In this document: positions 20,307 through 29,904 of the stretch, piece by piece | Layout: each line of letters begins with the position of its first letter | Numbering within the stretch: the stretch's first letter is position 1 | NCBI RefSeq assembly: GCF_900176655.1 | Contig: NZ_LT838843.1 | Location: 241,400-305,399, forward strand | Origin: Collinsella vaginalis | GTDB taxonomy: Bacteria > Actinomycetota > Coriobacteriia > Coriobacteriales > Coriobacteriaceae | DNA length: 64,000 bases | Direction of reading: 5' to 3' | Program-made: the position numbers and the translations under genes | The notes under the pieces: generated by a model | The model's input: only the letters and a program-made list of their open reading frames with translations | Told to the model about the DNA's origin: nothing | The model's database searches: none

Positions 20307-20819
20307 TCAGCGGGCCTTCCGCTGCTTGCCGGTTAGCTCGACCACGTCAATGCGCCAAACCCCCACACGCTCAAGCGCCTGCTCCGTGAAGGTGACCGGT
20401 GCGCCGGGTGCGGCGTGCTCCATGATACGTGCGAGCCCGTGCTCCTTCTCTGCGGGGTCAGTCACCTCGTGCGCGATCCCCAACCCCATGACGCTGCGGA
20501 ACGCCAGGGAATAGGAGCAGGCGTACGCGCCCGCGATGACCCCGTCATCGATGTCCATCTCGACGGCGATGCGCGCCCCGGCGACACTGCTGGCGCGAAG
20601 GGCGTCGGCCTTGCGCCCCTCGCCCGCCGAGTGCAGCCAGAACGCGGGCGCAGGTCGCCCCTCGGCGTCAACCCGCCAGTCGATACCGAAGTTCACCGGT
20701 ACGATGTAGACGCCGTCATCGTCCAGGAGGCCGAGGCGGAGGACCTGGCAGGCCTCGACAACGGACTTCAACTCCTCAGAATCGGTGATCTCACGTTTTG
20801 CCAAACGCATGGCCCGCAT
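20307..20819 (-). CDS. Pyridoxamine 5'-phosphate oxidase-like FMN-binding protein
   Basis: This 170-residue split-barrel protein resembles the NimA/pyridoxamine-oxidase-related family: LRLGLLDDDGVYIVPVNFGID at residues about 27-47, then FWLHSAGEGRKADALR, and a strand VMGLGIAHEVTDPAEK. Members bind FMN or haem and reduce small molecules; the substrate is unknown. The ATG at 20819 follows gggaggttccc. It is the first gene of a two-gene operon with yaaA, which hints at a role in redox stress. Confidence 0.82.
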   Translation of the reverse strand: MRAMRLAKREITDSEELKSVVEACQVLRLGLLDDDGVYIVPVNFGIDWRVDAEGRPAPAFWLHSAGEGRKADALRASSVAGARIAVEMDIDDGVIAGAYACSYSLAFRSVMGLGIAHEVTDPAEKEHGLARIMEHAAPGAPVTFTEQALERVGVWRIDVVELTGKQRKAR

Positions 20820-20912
20820 GGGAACCTCCCTGCGCGCCCGGTGCCGTGCCGGGCGCGGATCGCGATATCTGGTCGACCGGGGCGGTGGGCACCGCCTGCC
20901 GCTGGGATGAGC

Positions 20913-22304
20913 CTAGGCCCGTGCAAGGAAGGCGCGATAGCCGCGGTACGCCTCGTAGATGTCGGCCTTGTCGGCGACCTCCCACAGCGAGTGCATGGAG
21001 AGGACGGGCACACCGGAGTCGATGACATCCATGCCGTACTCCGCGAGGATGTAGGCGATGGTCCCGCCGCCGCCCGCGTTCACGCGCCCGAGCTCGCAGG
21101 TCTGGAACGCGACGCCCGCCTCGTCCATGATGTCGCGTACGAGGGCCATGTACTCGGCGTTCGCGTCGTTGGAACCCGATTTACCGCGGGCACCCGTGTA
21201 CTTGTTGAAGCACAGGCCGTGTCCCAGGTAGGCGCTGTTCTTCTTCTCGAAGCGGTCGGCGTAGAGCGGGTCGAACCCAGCGGAGACGTCGCTTGAGAGC
21301 ATGCGCGAGGCCGCCAGGGCGCGGCGCAGGCGGAGCTGCCCGCCCTCGCCGGCGAGCTCCATGATCTCGGCGACGGTGTTCTCGAAGAAGCGGCTCGTCA
21401 TGCCCGTGGCGCCTACGGATCCAATCTCCTCCTTGTCCACCAGCAGGCAGACGGAGGTGCGCTCGGCCGTATCGGCGTCGAGGATGGCCTTCAGCGAGGG
21501 GAACGAGCAGACGCGGTCATCGTGCCCGTAGCCGAGGATCATCGAGCGGTCGAGACCCATGTCGCGGGCCGGGCCGGCGGGGACGACCTCGATCTCGGCG
21601 GAGAGGAAGTCCTCCTCCTCGACGCCGTAGCGCTCGGAGAGCAGGTTGAGGAAGAGCTGCTTGACCGGGCTCTTCTGCTCCTCGTCTCCTTCGATCACGA
21701 GCGGCCGTCCGCCGACGATGACATCGAGATTCTCGTGCTCGACCGCCTCGCCCGCCGGCTTCTTCATCTGATCGGACGCCAGGTGGATCAGGAGGTCGGA
21801 GACGCAGAAGACCGGATCGTCCGCGTTCTCGCCGAGCGCGACCGAGACCGTGGTGCCGTCCTTCTTGCAGATCACGCCATGCAGGGCGAGCGGGGTCGCG
21901 ACCCAGTGGTACGCCTTGACGCCGCCGTAGTAGTGCGTGTCCAGATACGCGATGCCGGCCTCCTCGTAGAGGGGGTTCTGCTTGAGATCGAGGCGCGGGC
22001 TGTCGATATGCGCTCCGAGGATGTTCATGCCCTGCTCGATCGGGGCGTTGCCGATGTGCGCGAGCATGATGGTCTTGCCGTGCGAGACCGCGTAGACCTT
22101 GTCACCGGCTGCGAGCGGGCGGCCCTCCTCGATGCAGGAGGCGAGGTCGACGTAGCCCGCGGCGCGGGCGAGGGTCACCGCGGCGCTCGCACACTCGCGC
22201 TCCGTCTTGTTCTCGCTGATGAAGGTACGGTACTCGGCAGCGAGGGACTCAACTTCCTCGAGCTGGGATTCGGTCAGGTTCTTCCAGGCGTTCGGGCGCT
22301 CCAT
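20913..22304 (-). CDS. M18 family aminopeptidase
   Basis: This 463-residue zinc aminopeptidase has GAHIDSPRLDLK (metal His/Asp), GYGHDDRVCSF (bridging Asp), KEEIGSVGATGM (catalytic Glu pair), SSDVSAGFDP and PVLSMHSLWE (last metal His). It removes N-terminal, often acidic, residues from peptides in the cytosol. ATG 22304 is preceded by gaggaggcacgcc; the ATG at 22319 overlaps that ribosome site and is not the start. It is monocistronic and divergent from polA. Confidence 0.93.
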   Translation of the reverse strand: MERPNAWKNLTESQLEEVESLAAEYRTFISENKTERECASAAVTLARAAGYVDLASCIEEGRPLAAGDKVYAVSHGKTIMLAHIGNAPIEQGMNILGAHIDSPRLDLKQNPLYEEAGIAYLDTHYYGGVKAYHWVATPLALHGVICKKDGTTVSVALGENADDPVFCVSDLLIHLASDQMKKPAGEAVEHENLDVIVGGRPLVIEGDEEQKSPVKQLFLNLLSERYGVEEEDFLSAEIEVVPAGPARDMGLDRSMILGYGHDDRVCSFPSLKAILDADTAERTSVCLLVDKEEIGSVGATGMTSRFFENTVAEIMELAGEGGQLRLRRALAASRMLSSDVSAGFDPLYADRFEKKNSAYLGHGLCFNKYTGARGKSGSNDANAEYMALVRDIMDEAGVAFQTCELGRVNAGGGGTIAYILAEYGMDVIDSGVPVLSMHSLWEVADKADIYEAYRGYRAFLARA

Positions 22305-22469
22305 GGCGTGCCTCCTCATTGATCATGCGTTACCTGCAGGTCATGGTAGCACGGGGTAGGGCATGTGGCAGACCTAGAGGTTTCGGGCACCCGGTATATG
22401 ACGCACCCTCTGTCCGCGCGGTGTCATAGACTGGTGTGAGAGCGAACCGTCTCACAAAGCGAGGTACCC

Positions 22470-25241
22470 ATGGCCAGCACCCCTGACACCCGCCGCACCG
22501 TCGCCGTCATCGACGGCAACTCACTCATGCACCGCGCCTTCCACGCCGTGCCCCCCACCATGACGGCTCCGGATGGCCGATCCACGAACGCCGTCTTCGG
22601 CTTTCTGAACATGTTCCTGAAGATGGTGGACAGCTTCCACCCGGATGCCGTGGTCTGCGCGTTCGACAAAGGGAAGCCACAGGTCCGTATGGACATGCTG
22701 CCCCAATACAAAGCCCAGCGCCCACCCATGGATGCCGACCTGCACGAGCAGTTCCCCATGATCAAGGACCTCCTGCGCAGCCTCTCAGTACCCATCCTCG
22801 AGGCCCAGGGGTGGGAGGGGGACGACATCCTCGGTACCCTCGCCCGCCTCGGTGAGGAGGCCGACCTCAACGTTCTGCTCATCACCGGCGATCGCGACAT
22901 GTACCAGCTCTCCACCGATCGGGTGAAGATCGTGGGGACCAAGAAGGGCCTGTCGGATGTCCAGGTCATGACCCCCGAGACGGTCCAGGACCTCTATGGC
23001 GGCATCACGCCCGAGCTCGTGCCCGACTTCTACGGCCTGAAGGGGGATTCCTCGGACAACATTCCCGGCGTCCCCGGTATCGGACCCAAGAAGGCCGCGG
23101 CCCTGATCATGCAGTACGGGAACTTGGATGAGGTCATCGCTCATGCTGACGAGGTCAAGGGCAAGATGGGCGAGAACCTGCGCGCCCATATCGACGATGC
23201 GCTGCTCTCGCGCAAGGTGGCGACCATCCTCACCAACGCCCCGGTGGATATCGACCTCGCGGCGGTGAGTTTTCCGGCCTTCAACGCCGATGACGTCACC
23301 CGCTCGCTGGGGGAGCTCGGCATCAACGCCATGCAGAACCGCTTCCTCGCCCTGCTCTCGGGTGAGTCGGTCGCCGCATCCACCGCTGCCCCGGCGCTCG
23401 TCATCCCCGAGCGGCTCATCCTCGCGTATGAGGCGTCTTGGGAGGCTGTGGAAGAGGCGGTGGCCGAGGTCTCCCGCGCCCTTGACGCTGGGGCTTGGGT
23501 CGGTGCCGTCCTGGTGGACAAGGCCGACCCCGCAGCGCTCTTCGGGCCCGCACGCCAGCTCTGGGTCGCTACGGATGAGGCGCTGATCTGCTTCGAGGGG
23601 GCCGTCGAGGGCGCTGCGGCGCCCCGGGAGATCGCAGGCATCGACCTCTCGATCGGACTGGTCGAAGGTGTGCTCGCGTCCCTGTTCGCCTCAGGCCGGA
23701 TCGCCTCGCCGGACACCAAGATCCTCATCCATGCGCTTGCGCCGTATGACTCGGCCACCCCCGCCCACCTCGATCCCCTCGATCTGGACCCCGAGCGGCT
23801 CTTCGACACCGTGATCGCAGCCTACCTGCTTGACTCCGCTCGATCGGATTTCGGGGACGCCTACGTTGCCGACACCTACCTGGGCTCCCCGCTCCCGGTT
23901 GCGAAGGGGGAGGAGGGTGCCGCCGCGGACGCGCTCCCGGCCCCCGCGATCTCGGCCTTCGTGGCCCGTGCCGCACGCGAGCCCCTCGATCGCGCCCTCG
24001 CCGAGGGCGGTTCTGAGCGCGTATTCCGCGAGATCGAGATGCCGCTCGTTCCTGTGCTCGCCCAGATGGAGCGCACGGGCATGTACGTCGATCCGGTCAA
24101 GCTGGGGGATCTCGCGCGGGTCCTCGGCGAGCAGATCGACGCCCTCGCCGTCCGGATCCGCGAGCTCGCCGGCGACCCCACCTTCAACATCTCCAGCCCC
24201 ATGCAGCTCTCGCATATCCTCTTCGATCAGATGGGCCTGCCCACCCGCGGCCTCAAGAAGACGCAGCGCGGATACTACTCCACCAACGCCAAGGTGCTCG
24301 AGGAGCTCGCGCATGAGCACGAGTTCGTTCGCCTGATCCTCGAGTATCGCGAGAAGACCAAGATCAAGTCCACCTACCTGGACACCCTGGGGCCGCTCCG
24401 CGCGGGTGACGGTCGGGTGCACACGACCTACAACCAGACCATCGCCGCCACGGGCCGTCTCTCAAGCTCGAACCCCAACCTGCAGAACATTCCCACTCGC
24501 TCGGAGCTCGGGCATACGGTCAAGACAGCGTTCTCGGCGGGGGAGGGCTCGGTCTTCGTCGCGGTCGACTACAGCCAGATCGAGCTGCGCCTGCTTGCGC
24601 ACCTCTCGGGCGATGAACATCTCGTGGCTGCCTTCAAGGAGGGCGAGGACTTCCACGCCGAGACGGCGGCCCGCGTCTTCGGCGTCCCGGTCAGCGAGGT
24701 GACGCCTGAGCTCAGAAGCCGCGCCAAGGCGGTGAACTTCGGCATCGTATACGGTCAGCAGGCTTACGGCCTCTCCCAGTCGCTCGACATCCCCCAGGCT
24801 GAGGCGCGCGAGATGATCGACCGGTACTTCGAGGCGTATCCCGGTGTGCGCACCTACCTGGACGGCACGGTCGCGTCCGCGAAGGCGACGGGTTATGCGG
24901 AGACGATGTTCGGCCGGCGCCGGCCCATTCCCGAGCTCAAGCAGCGCAACGTCAACCTGCGCCACTTCGGCGAGCGCACGGCCATGAACCACCCCATGCA
25001 GGGGTCTGCGGCGGACATCATCAAGCTCGCGATGATCCAGGTCGCCCGCCGCCTGCGCGAGGAGGGCTTCTCGGCCCGTATGATCCTGCAGGTGCACGAC
25101 GAGCTCGATTTCGAGTGCCCGATTCCCGAGGTCGACCGGCTCTCGGCGATGGTGCGCGAGGTCATGGAGCAGGTCGTCGAGCTCAAGGTGCCCCTGATAG
25201 CCGAGGCCTCCTGCGGTGCCACCTGGGCTGAGGCTAAGTAA
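22470..25241 (+). CDS. polA: DNA polymerase I
   Basis: The 923-residue protein starts with a 5'-3' exonuclease (FDKGKPQVRMDM, GWEGDDILGT, ITGDRDMYQL, GDSSDNIPGVPGIGPKKA within residues 60-210). A middle exonuclease-like domain (about 310-540) follows, and then a complete family A polymerase with motif A DYSQIELRLLAHLSGD near 700, motif B RAKAVNFGIVYGQQAYG near 755 and motif C QVHDELDFE near 874. The middle domain lacks the DxE motif of proofreading enzymes, so proofreading is probably absent, as in many Gram-positives. The ATG at 22470 follows gcgaggt. It fills gaps in repair and removes Okazaki primers. Confidence 0.97.
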   Translation: MASTPDTRRTVAVIDGNSLMHRAFHAVPPTMTAPDGRSTNAVFGFLNMFLKMVDSFHPDAVVCAFDKGKPQVRMDMLPQYKAQRPPMDADLHEQFPMIKDLLRSLSVPILEAQGWEGDDILGTLARLGEEADLNVLLITGDRDMYQLSTDRVKIVGTKKGLSDVQVMTPETVQDLYGGITPELVPDFYGLKGDSSDNIPGVPGIGPKKAAALIMQYGNLDEVIAHADEVKGKMGENLRAHIDDALLSRKVATILTNAPVDIDLAAVSFPAFNADDVTRSLGELGINAMQNRFLALLSGESVAASTAAPALVIPERLILAYEASWEAVEEAVAEVSRALDAGAWVGAVLVDKADPAALFGPARQLWVATDEALICFEGAVEGAAAPREIAGIDLSIGLVEGVLASLFASGRIASPDTKILIHALAPYDSATPAHLDPLDLDPERLFDTVIAAYLLDSARSDFGDAYVADTYLGSPLPVAKGEEGAAADALPAPAISAFVARAAREPLDRALAEGGSERVFREIEMPLVPVLAQMERTGMYVDPVKLGDLARVLGEQIDALAVRIRELAGDPTFNISSPMQLSHILFDQMGLPTRGLKKTQRGYYSTNAKVLEELAHEHEFVRLILEYREKTKIKSTYLDTLGPLRAGDGRVHTTYNQTIAATGRLSSSNPNLQNIPTRSELGHTVKTAFSAGEGSVFVAVDYSQIELRLLAHLSGDEHLVAAFKEGEDFHAETAARVFGVPVSEVTPELRSRAKAVNFGIVYGQQAYGLSQSLDIPQAEAREMIDRYFEAYPGVRTYLDGTVASAKATGYAETMFGRRRPIPELKQRNVNLRHFGERTAMNHPMQGSAADIIKLAMIQVARRLREEGFSARMILQVHDELDFECPIPEVDRLSAMVREVMEQVVELKVPLIAEASCGATWAEAK

Positions 25242-25362
25242 GGGCGCGGTACTCAGGTCCGGGCGCACCGGGCACCGGGCGCCGGGGCGCGGCTGGATTC
25301 GGGTGCGCCGGGGCTCGGCCGAGGCACAGTTGCCTGCGCGACCGCATGCACGGGATGGGTGT

Positions 25363-25565
25363 AAAACGTCATCTGAAGGCGGTTTAGCAGGAGATTTGCC
25401 TGGAAGTGCGGTTGAAAGTACGTTCTCGAGGCCATGTGAACCGGCGGCCGGTGGACTGGATGCCGGGTCGTGATCCCGCGCATGATCGCGTGCGCGGGAT
25501 GAGAGCAAAACGTCATCTGAAGGCGGTTCCGCAGGAGATTTGCCTGAGTGCGCAGTCGAGAGTAC
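25363..25565. repeat. Direct repeat of about 70 bp, spaced 144 bp, downstream of polA
   Basis: The 22 bp from 25363 (aaaacgtcatctgaaggcgg..) recur at 25507. Similarity continues through caggagatttgcctg and agtacgtt.tcgagg, and begins earlier at cgggatg (25351 and 25495). Part of each copy resembles the 40-bp repeat that follows. Confidence 0.75.
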
Positions 25566-25590
25566 GTTTTCGAGGTCTCTTTTGCAGGAC

Positions 25591-25960
25591 GTCCCCTGAA
25601 TGCGCGGCTTGCGGGATTGTTTTACCGAATGCTCTCTGGACGCACGAGCAGCTGCACGCGCCCCTCTGATCACATGGGTTTCTGGAGGGCTGCACTCAAG
25701 TCGTCCCCTGGATGCATGGTTTTTAGGGGGTTGTTTTCAAGATGTCCGCTGGATGCACGGTCATCCAGGGGAGATCCTGCACAATGCCTTGTTCTGTTTT
25801 GCAAACACGCAGGTCAGGACAGGGCGCCACCGGCTGTTTTCCGTTGCCCCCTACTGAAAACCGTGCATCCAGGGGACAACTTGAAACTCAGGTTCGAAAA
25901 CCGCGCATCCAGAGGGCATCTTGCAGTCCGAGGTCGAAAACCATGCATCCGGGGGGCACC
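25591..25960. repeat. Family of ~40-bp repeats in two opposing arrays
   Basis: Forward copies of a core near gtcccctggatgcatggtt start at 25591, 25631, about 25661, 25703 and 25744. Inverted copies (gaaaaccNNgcatccagggg) have their cores at 25861, 25901 and 25941, an exact 40-bp period. Two weaker forward copies lie at 25395 and 25540. The two arrays face each other across about 85 bp and can pair extensively. The region lies between convergent polA and kup. No gene is supported in 25242-26069. Confidence 0.75.
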
Positions 25961-25980
25961 CCGCTCGACCGAAGAACAAA

Positions 25981-26015
25981 ACGCGGGGTATGGCGGCCCT
26001 TGCCATACCCCGCGT
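25981..26015 (-). terminator. Intrinsic terminator of kup
   Basis: A 14-bp perfect stem (acgcggggtatggc at 25981-25994, gccataccccgcgt at 26002-26015) is followed on the minus strand by ttttgttctt. The T-rich side fits kup, not polA. Confidence 0.85.
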
Positions 26016-26069
26016 CCCGTTGAACACGCTCAATGAAACCTTGGAGTCTGAACCCTTGGAGTTCCGGGG

Positions 26070-28295
26070 TCACTTTCCCTCTTCGGCGCTCGGCAGACCC
26101 TCGGAGAAGAGGTCCTCGCCGCTCTCCTCTTCCTCCTCCGTCTCATCCTCGAGATCGACCTCGTCGGCGGCGACCTCGGCAGCCTCAGGCGCGACGGCCG
26201 CAACCGGCATGACCCCGGTGTTGCCCACGGGTCCGAGCATGGGCGCCGCGCAGATGCGCTCCAAGTGCGCCGCCGCGCGCCGCCGCACGAAGAGCGGCAC
26301 GTACTCGATGAGGGTCGAGGAGTTCTCCAGGCCGAACCACTGAGACGGCGAGCCGCAGGCGCGGCGGATCGCGTACTTGGCCGTCATGACGTAATGGTCG
26401 ATATGCAGGAGATCCGACTCGGGCGTCAGGGCCTTCCGCAGCATGCAGAAGCGGAAGTCGCCCACACGCGAGGGCTCGTGGTACACCGAGTACTCATGCT
26501 CCTGGGGCGGCAGCTCCCCTGAGGTCATCAGGTCGCCCACCACCTGCCGGAGGTAGGTGTTCACGCGCTGGTTCTCCTTGAAGCCCAGCTTGAGCGTCAC
26601 ATGGAAGACGAAGTCCGTGCCCACCGAGTTGACGTAGTACAGCCGCGTGTGGGGCTCATCGGTCACGAGCACGTTCACGAACCAGTAGGCTCGCGCCCGC
26701 TTGGGGTACTTGTCGAGGATCGAGTAGAGCACGTCGCGGTCGACGCAGCCCTTTGAGGAGCGATTGAGCAGGAAGACGAGGTTGTCGGCGCAGAGCGGGT
26801 AGTTCTCGTCGTTGCGCAGGCGCGCGAGCTGCCCGACGTAGTCCTTGATGGGCAGCATGACGGTCTGGGTGCGCTCGATCGCGGTGCCGCGGCGCCAGAT
26901 GAGCATCACCGCGAGGAGCGCGGTCGCCATCAGCAGGGTCACGTAGCCGCCGTGCATGAACTTGGTCAGGCTCGAGAGGAAAAAGCCGATCTCGATCAGG
27001 CCAAAGAAAAGCAGGAAGATGACGGCGCGGATGCGGCGGCCGAGCTGATGGGAGAGGTAGAAGCAGAGCAGGATGCTCGTCATCAGCATCGTGAGCGTGA
27101 TCGCGAGCCCGTAGGCCGCCTCCATATGCGAGGAGGTCTGGAACAGCAGGACGACGCCCACGCAGCCGATCCACATAGCCTTGTTGATCAGCGGGATGTA
27201 GAGCTGGCCCTTGGTGTCGCTCGGGTAGTTGATCTTGAGGTGCGGCATGAGGTTCAGACGCGCCGCCTCGGACACGATCGTGAACGAGCCGGTGATGAGG
27301 GCCTGCGAGGCGATGATCGCGGCAATGGTGGAGAGGATCACGGCGAAGGGACGAAGGCCCTCGGGGAGCATCTCGAAGAAGGGGTTGAGGTCGGAGATCC
27401 TCTGGAGCTCGATATTGCTCGAGTTGGCGAGGAGCCAGGCACCCTGGCCGAGGTAGTTGAGGATCAGGCAGGCCTTCACGAAGGGCCAGGAGGCGTAGAT
27501 GTTCGCCTTGCCCACGTGCCCCATGTCGGAATAGAGGGCCTCGGCGCCGGTGGTGGCGAGGAAGACCGAGCCCAGGATCATCGGGCCGGCGTGGTTGGTG
27601 GGGGAGGCGAGGAACATGATCCCGTACATGGGGTTGAGCGCGCGGAGCACCCCGAGGTCGCCCATGAGCATGTTGTAGACGCCGGCCGCGCCGAGGAAGG
27701 TGAACCAGACCGTCATGACCGGGCCGAAGGCGCGCCCGATGTTCGAGGTGCCGGCCCGCTGCGCCAGGAAGAGGACGCAGATGATGACGATGGTGATGAA
27801 GACGACCTTGCCCTGGTCGGCGCCGATGAGGGTCTGTCCGAGCTCGATGGTGCGCAGGCCCTCGATGGCCGTGGTCACGGTCACGGCGGGGGTGAGGATG
27901 CCGTCGGCCAGAAGCGTGGCGCCGCCCACCATCGCGGGCAGGATCAGCCATTTGCTGTAGCGGCGCACGAGGCTGTAGAGGGCGAAGATGCCGCCTTCGC
28001 CGCCGTTGTCGGCACGCATGGCGATGAGGACGTACTTGACCGTGGTGACCAGGGTGAGGGTCCAGATGACCAGCGAGAGGGCGCCGAGCACCATGTTCTC
28101 GTTGACCGTGGCGAGGCCGCCGTTACCCGACACGATGGCCTTCATGACGTACATGGGGCTCGTGCCGATGTCGCCGTAGACGACGCCGAGCGTCACCAGC
28201 ACCATGCCGACGGAGAGCGGGATGGCGCTGTGCGGGGCCTTCCGCCTGATACCGGTGGAATCTGGGGCGACGCCGCGCTCGATCATGTCTTTCAT
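26070..28295 (-). CDS. kup: Kup-type potassium uptake transporter
   Basis: The 741-residue protein opens with the Kup block VTLGVVYGDIGTSPMYVMKA. NGGEGGIFALYSLVRRY and ADGILTPAVTVTTAIEGL follow. About 12 membrane segments extend to residue 450, then a cytosolic C-terminal domain. It imports K+ by proton symport. The last 40 residues are strongly acidic (DLEDETEEEEESGEDLFSEG), more than is usual for Kup. ATG 28295 follows gaggag. A hairpin and a TATAAT -10 lie upstream (28324-28374); a strong terminator follows. Confidence 0.95.
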   Translation of the reverse strand: MKDMIERGVAPDSTGIRRKAPHSAIPLSVGMVLVTLGVVYGDIGTSPMYVMKAIVSGNGGLATVNENMVLGALSLVIWTLTLVTTVKYVLIAMRADNGGEGGIFALYSLVRRYSKWLILPAMVGGATLLADGILTPAVTVTTAIEGLRTIELGQTLIGADQGKVVFITIVIICVLFLAQRAGTSNIGRAFGPVMTVWFTFLGAAGVYNMLMGDLGVLRALNPMYGIMFLASPTNHAGPMILGSVFLATTGAEALYSDMGHVGKANIYASWPFVKACLILNYLGQGAWLLANSSNIELQRISDLNPFFEMLPEGLRPFAVILSTIAAIIASQALITGSFTIVSEAARLNLMPHLKINYPSDTKGQLYIPLINKAMWIGCVGVVLLFQTSSHMEAAYGLAITLTMLMTSILLCFYLSHQLGRRIRAVIFLLFFGLIEIGFFLSSLTKFMHGGYVTLLMATALLAVMLIWRRGTAIERTQTVMLPIKDYVGQLARLRNDENYPLCADNLVFLLNRSSKGCVDRDVLYSILDKYPKRARAYWFVNVLVTDEPHTRLYYVNSVGTDFVFHVTLKLGFKENQRVNTYLRQVVGDLMTSGELPPQEHEYSVYHEPSRVGDFRFCMLRKALTPESDLLHIDHYVMTAKYAIRRACGSPSQWFGLENSSTLIEYVPLFVRRRAAAHLERICAAPMLGPVGNTGVMPVAAVAPEAAEVAADEVDLEDETEEEEESGEDLFSEGLPSAEEGK

Positions 28296-28323
28296 ACGCT
28301 CCTCACAGTCTCAGAACGCAGGT

Positions 28324-28374
28324 GCGCCACACCAACTGAGCCGGCGGGTGTGGCGCGAGGTGCTCAACATTATA
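28324..28374 (-). promoter_or_regulatory. Leader hairpin and -10 element of kup
   Basis: On the minus strand, TATAAT (28369-28374) is followed by a leader containing a 10-bp perfect stem (gcgccacacc at 28324-28333 with ggtgtggcgc at 28347-28356). No good -35 is seen at normal spacing. No known riboswitch core is recognisable. Confidence 0.4.
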
Positions 28375-28379
28375 GCGTG

Positions 28380-28679
28380 GGCATTCTAGGCAAGCTCAGG
28401 GTCTGCGTCTAGTGGGGAAGCTGATTTCCCCGGCACGCCTCTGCGTGCGCGCATGCGGGGCTGCGCCCCGGGAGGCTAGAGGTGGTGGAGGCATCCGAAA
28501 AAGGGCCTTTTACCTGCGTCTAACTGCGCATGCGCTGGCGTGTGCCCCTTTGCCCGCGTGTTGACGCGATCGGATCGTGCGGTCTGCCGTCACGATCCGT
28601 TCACAGTCGGCTCACTTGTCAGGGAACCGTCAGGGATATCTGCTCGCGCGTCAGCGCCCGGTTGCGGTGGGCGCGTGCC
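28380..28679. other. Gap between kup and the HAD gene; nothing recognised
   Basis: A short GC stem (cggggc/gccccg near 28455) is visible. I see no gene, tRNA or clear terminator. Confidence 0.4.
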
Positions 28680-29522
28680 CTAGCGCGACGACGCGACAGC
28701 GGCGAGCACGGCGTCGATCACCTGGGCGACGCCACGGTCGTTGTTGCTCGGTACCAGGTGCGTCCCGTGCGCGTGCATGTGCTCCTCGGCGTTGGCCACC
28801 ACATAACCGTGCCCGGCGGCTTCGAGCATCTGGATATCGTTGTAGGTGTCCCCGATCGCGATCGCATCCGCAGGGTTGATGCCCAGATGCGCACAGAGCC
28901 CGCGCAGGCCCGAGCCCTTGTTCACGCCCTTGTTCATGAAGTCGATCCACTGCTTCCCAGCGTTCGTTACGCTGAAACGATCGCTCCACGTGGGCCCATA
29001 GGCCTCGGCGAAGACTTCTTCAGAGTTGTTGTCGGGGAAGTAGACGGTGTACTTATTCACATCAGCGCTGACCGCGGTCAAATCATCCACATAGATCCGG
29101 CTTGTGTAGAAGATCTTGAAGTATGGTTCAAAGCGCTCGTCCTTACGGCTGAGATAGCAGGTGTCGATGCCGCAGACGCAGGAGCACCCCCGCCCGTCCC
29201 TCGCTGTGAAGCCCACAAGCTCGCGGTAGGCGTCGACGTCGATGAGGCTCTTATCGATGAGCACATCCTTGTCGAAGATGGCTCCGCCGTTGTCGGCAAT
29301 GAGTCCCATCAGATGATGTACCTCTGGAAACATATCGCAAAGCGTATAGCTTGGACGTCCGCTGGCGGCGCAGAAGGTTATGCCGGCAGCGTCGAGCGCT
29401 CGGATACGCTCGGCCATATGGGGAGGCATCGAGCCGTCGTCGGCGAGCAGGGTGAGATCCATGTCGCATGCGATGAGCTTGACCGAGGCAAGATCGGTAT
29501 CGGTTTCGAAGCTTGGGAGCAT
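28680..29522 (-). CDS. Cof-type HAD-superfamily phosphatase
   Basis: The 280-residue protein has motif I ACDMDLTLLADDG (nucleophile and acid/base Asp), motif II CAASGRPS, a cap domain with a Cys cluster (GCSCVCGIDTCYL), a Lys near NKGVNKGSGL and motif IV AIGDTYNDIQML. This is the Cof/YbiV class of sugar-phosphate or nucleotide phosphatases; the substrate is unknown. I chose ATG 29522, which follows ggaaagg by nine bases; earlier in-frame codons lack a usable site. It is divergent from the isomerase gene. Confidence 0.87.
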   Translation of the reverse strand: MLPSFETDTDLASVKLIACDMDLTLLADDGSMPPHMAERIRALDAAGITFCAASGRPSYTLCDMFPEVHHLMGLIADNGGAIFDKDVLIDKSLIDVDAYRELVGFTARDGRGCSCVCGIDTCYLSRKDERFEPYFKIFYTSRIYVDDLTAVSADVNKYTVYFPDNNSEEVFAEAYGPTWSDRFSVTNAGKQWIDFMNKGVNKGSGLRGLCAHLGINPADAIAIGDTYNDIQMLEAAGHGYVVANAEEHMHAHGTHLVPSNNDRGVAQVIDAVLAAVASSR

Positions 29523-29766
29523 CAAATGCATCCTTTCCATTGCGCAGTGCCCGTGTGCGGGCATAGTGTAGAGGATGAGCTTAAACGAGTGCGTTCTGGG
29601 ATTTCCAGAGCGCAAGCTTTGCAAACCCATTCAGATGTCGCTGGTCTCGCTTGCTGGTTCTCAAGCTGTTTCAAGCGGAGACCTCAAAGAAAAACAAGCG
29701 ATATTTCGGTCACTTTCCATTTTCTGTTCGTTAACTGTGCACTTTTATAGTCTTACTCTCCATAAC
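29523..29766. other. AT-rich divergent intergenic region
   Basis: Base composition drops sharply from about 29690, marking the edge of the sugar island. No gene is supported in it. Confidence 0.5.
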
Positions 29767-29794
29767 TTGGTTCAAAAATTTCAAAATATATAAA
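29767..29794 (+). promoter_or_regulatory. Candidate promoter of the isomerase-EIIBC-DeoR group
   Basis: TTGGTT (29767-29772) and TATAAA (29789-29794) are 16 bp apart inside a run of A and T rich sequence, 110 bp before the first gene. Confidence 0.45.
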
Positions 29795-29904
29795 AATATT
29801 TGGAAAAAAATGATATGTTGTGACCACCAAGGAGCAGGACGGTCGCGAACGGACTCCCTTGCAAACACGGTTTTGACGGCAGTACTGGGAGGGCGCTTGC
29901 ACAC

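Noticed and set aside
25395-25960. CRISPR array
   Set aside because: Units are degenerate, change orientation and leave only about 20 bp between cores. No cas gene is near.
26952-28412. 486-codon open frame opposite kup
   Set aside because: It is a GC-rich shadow of kup, rich in Glu/Asp/His/Gly repeats, with no ribosome site or recognisable fold.
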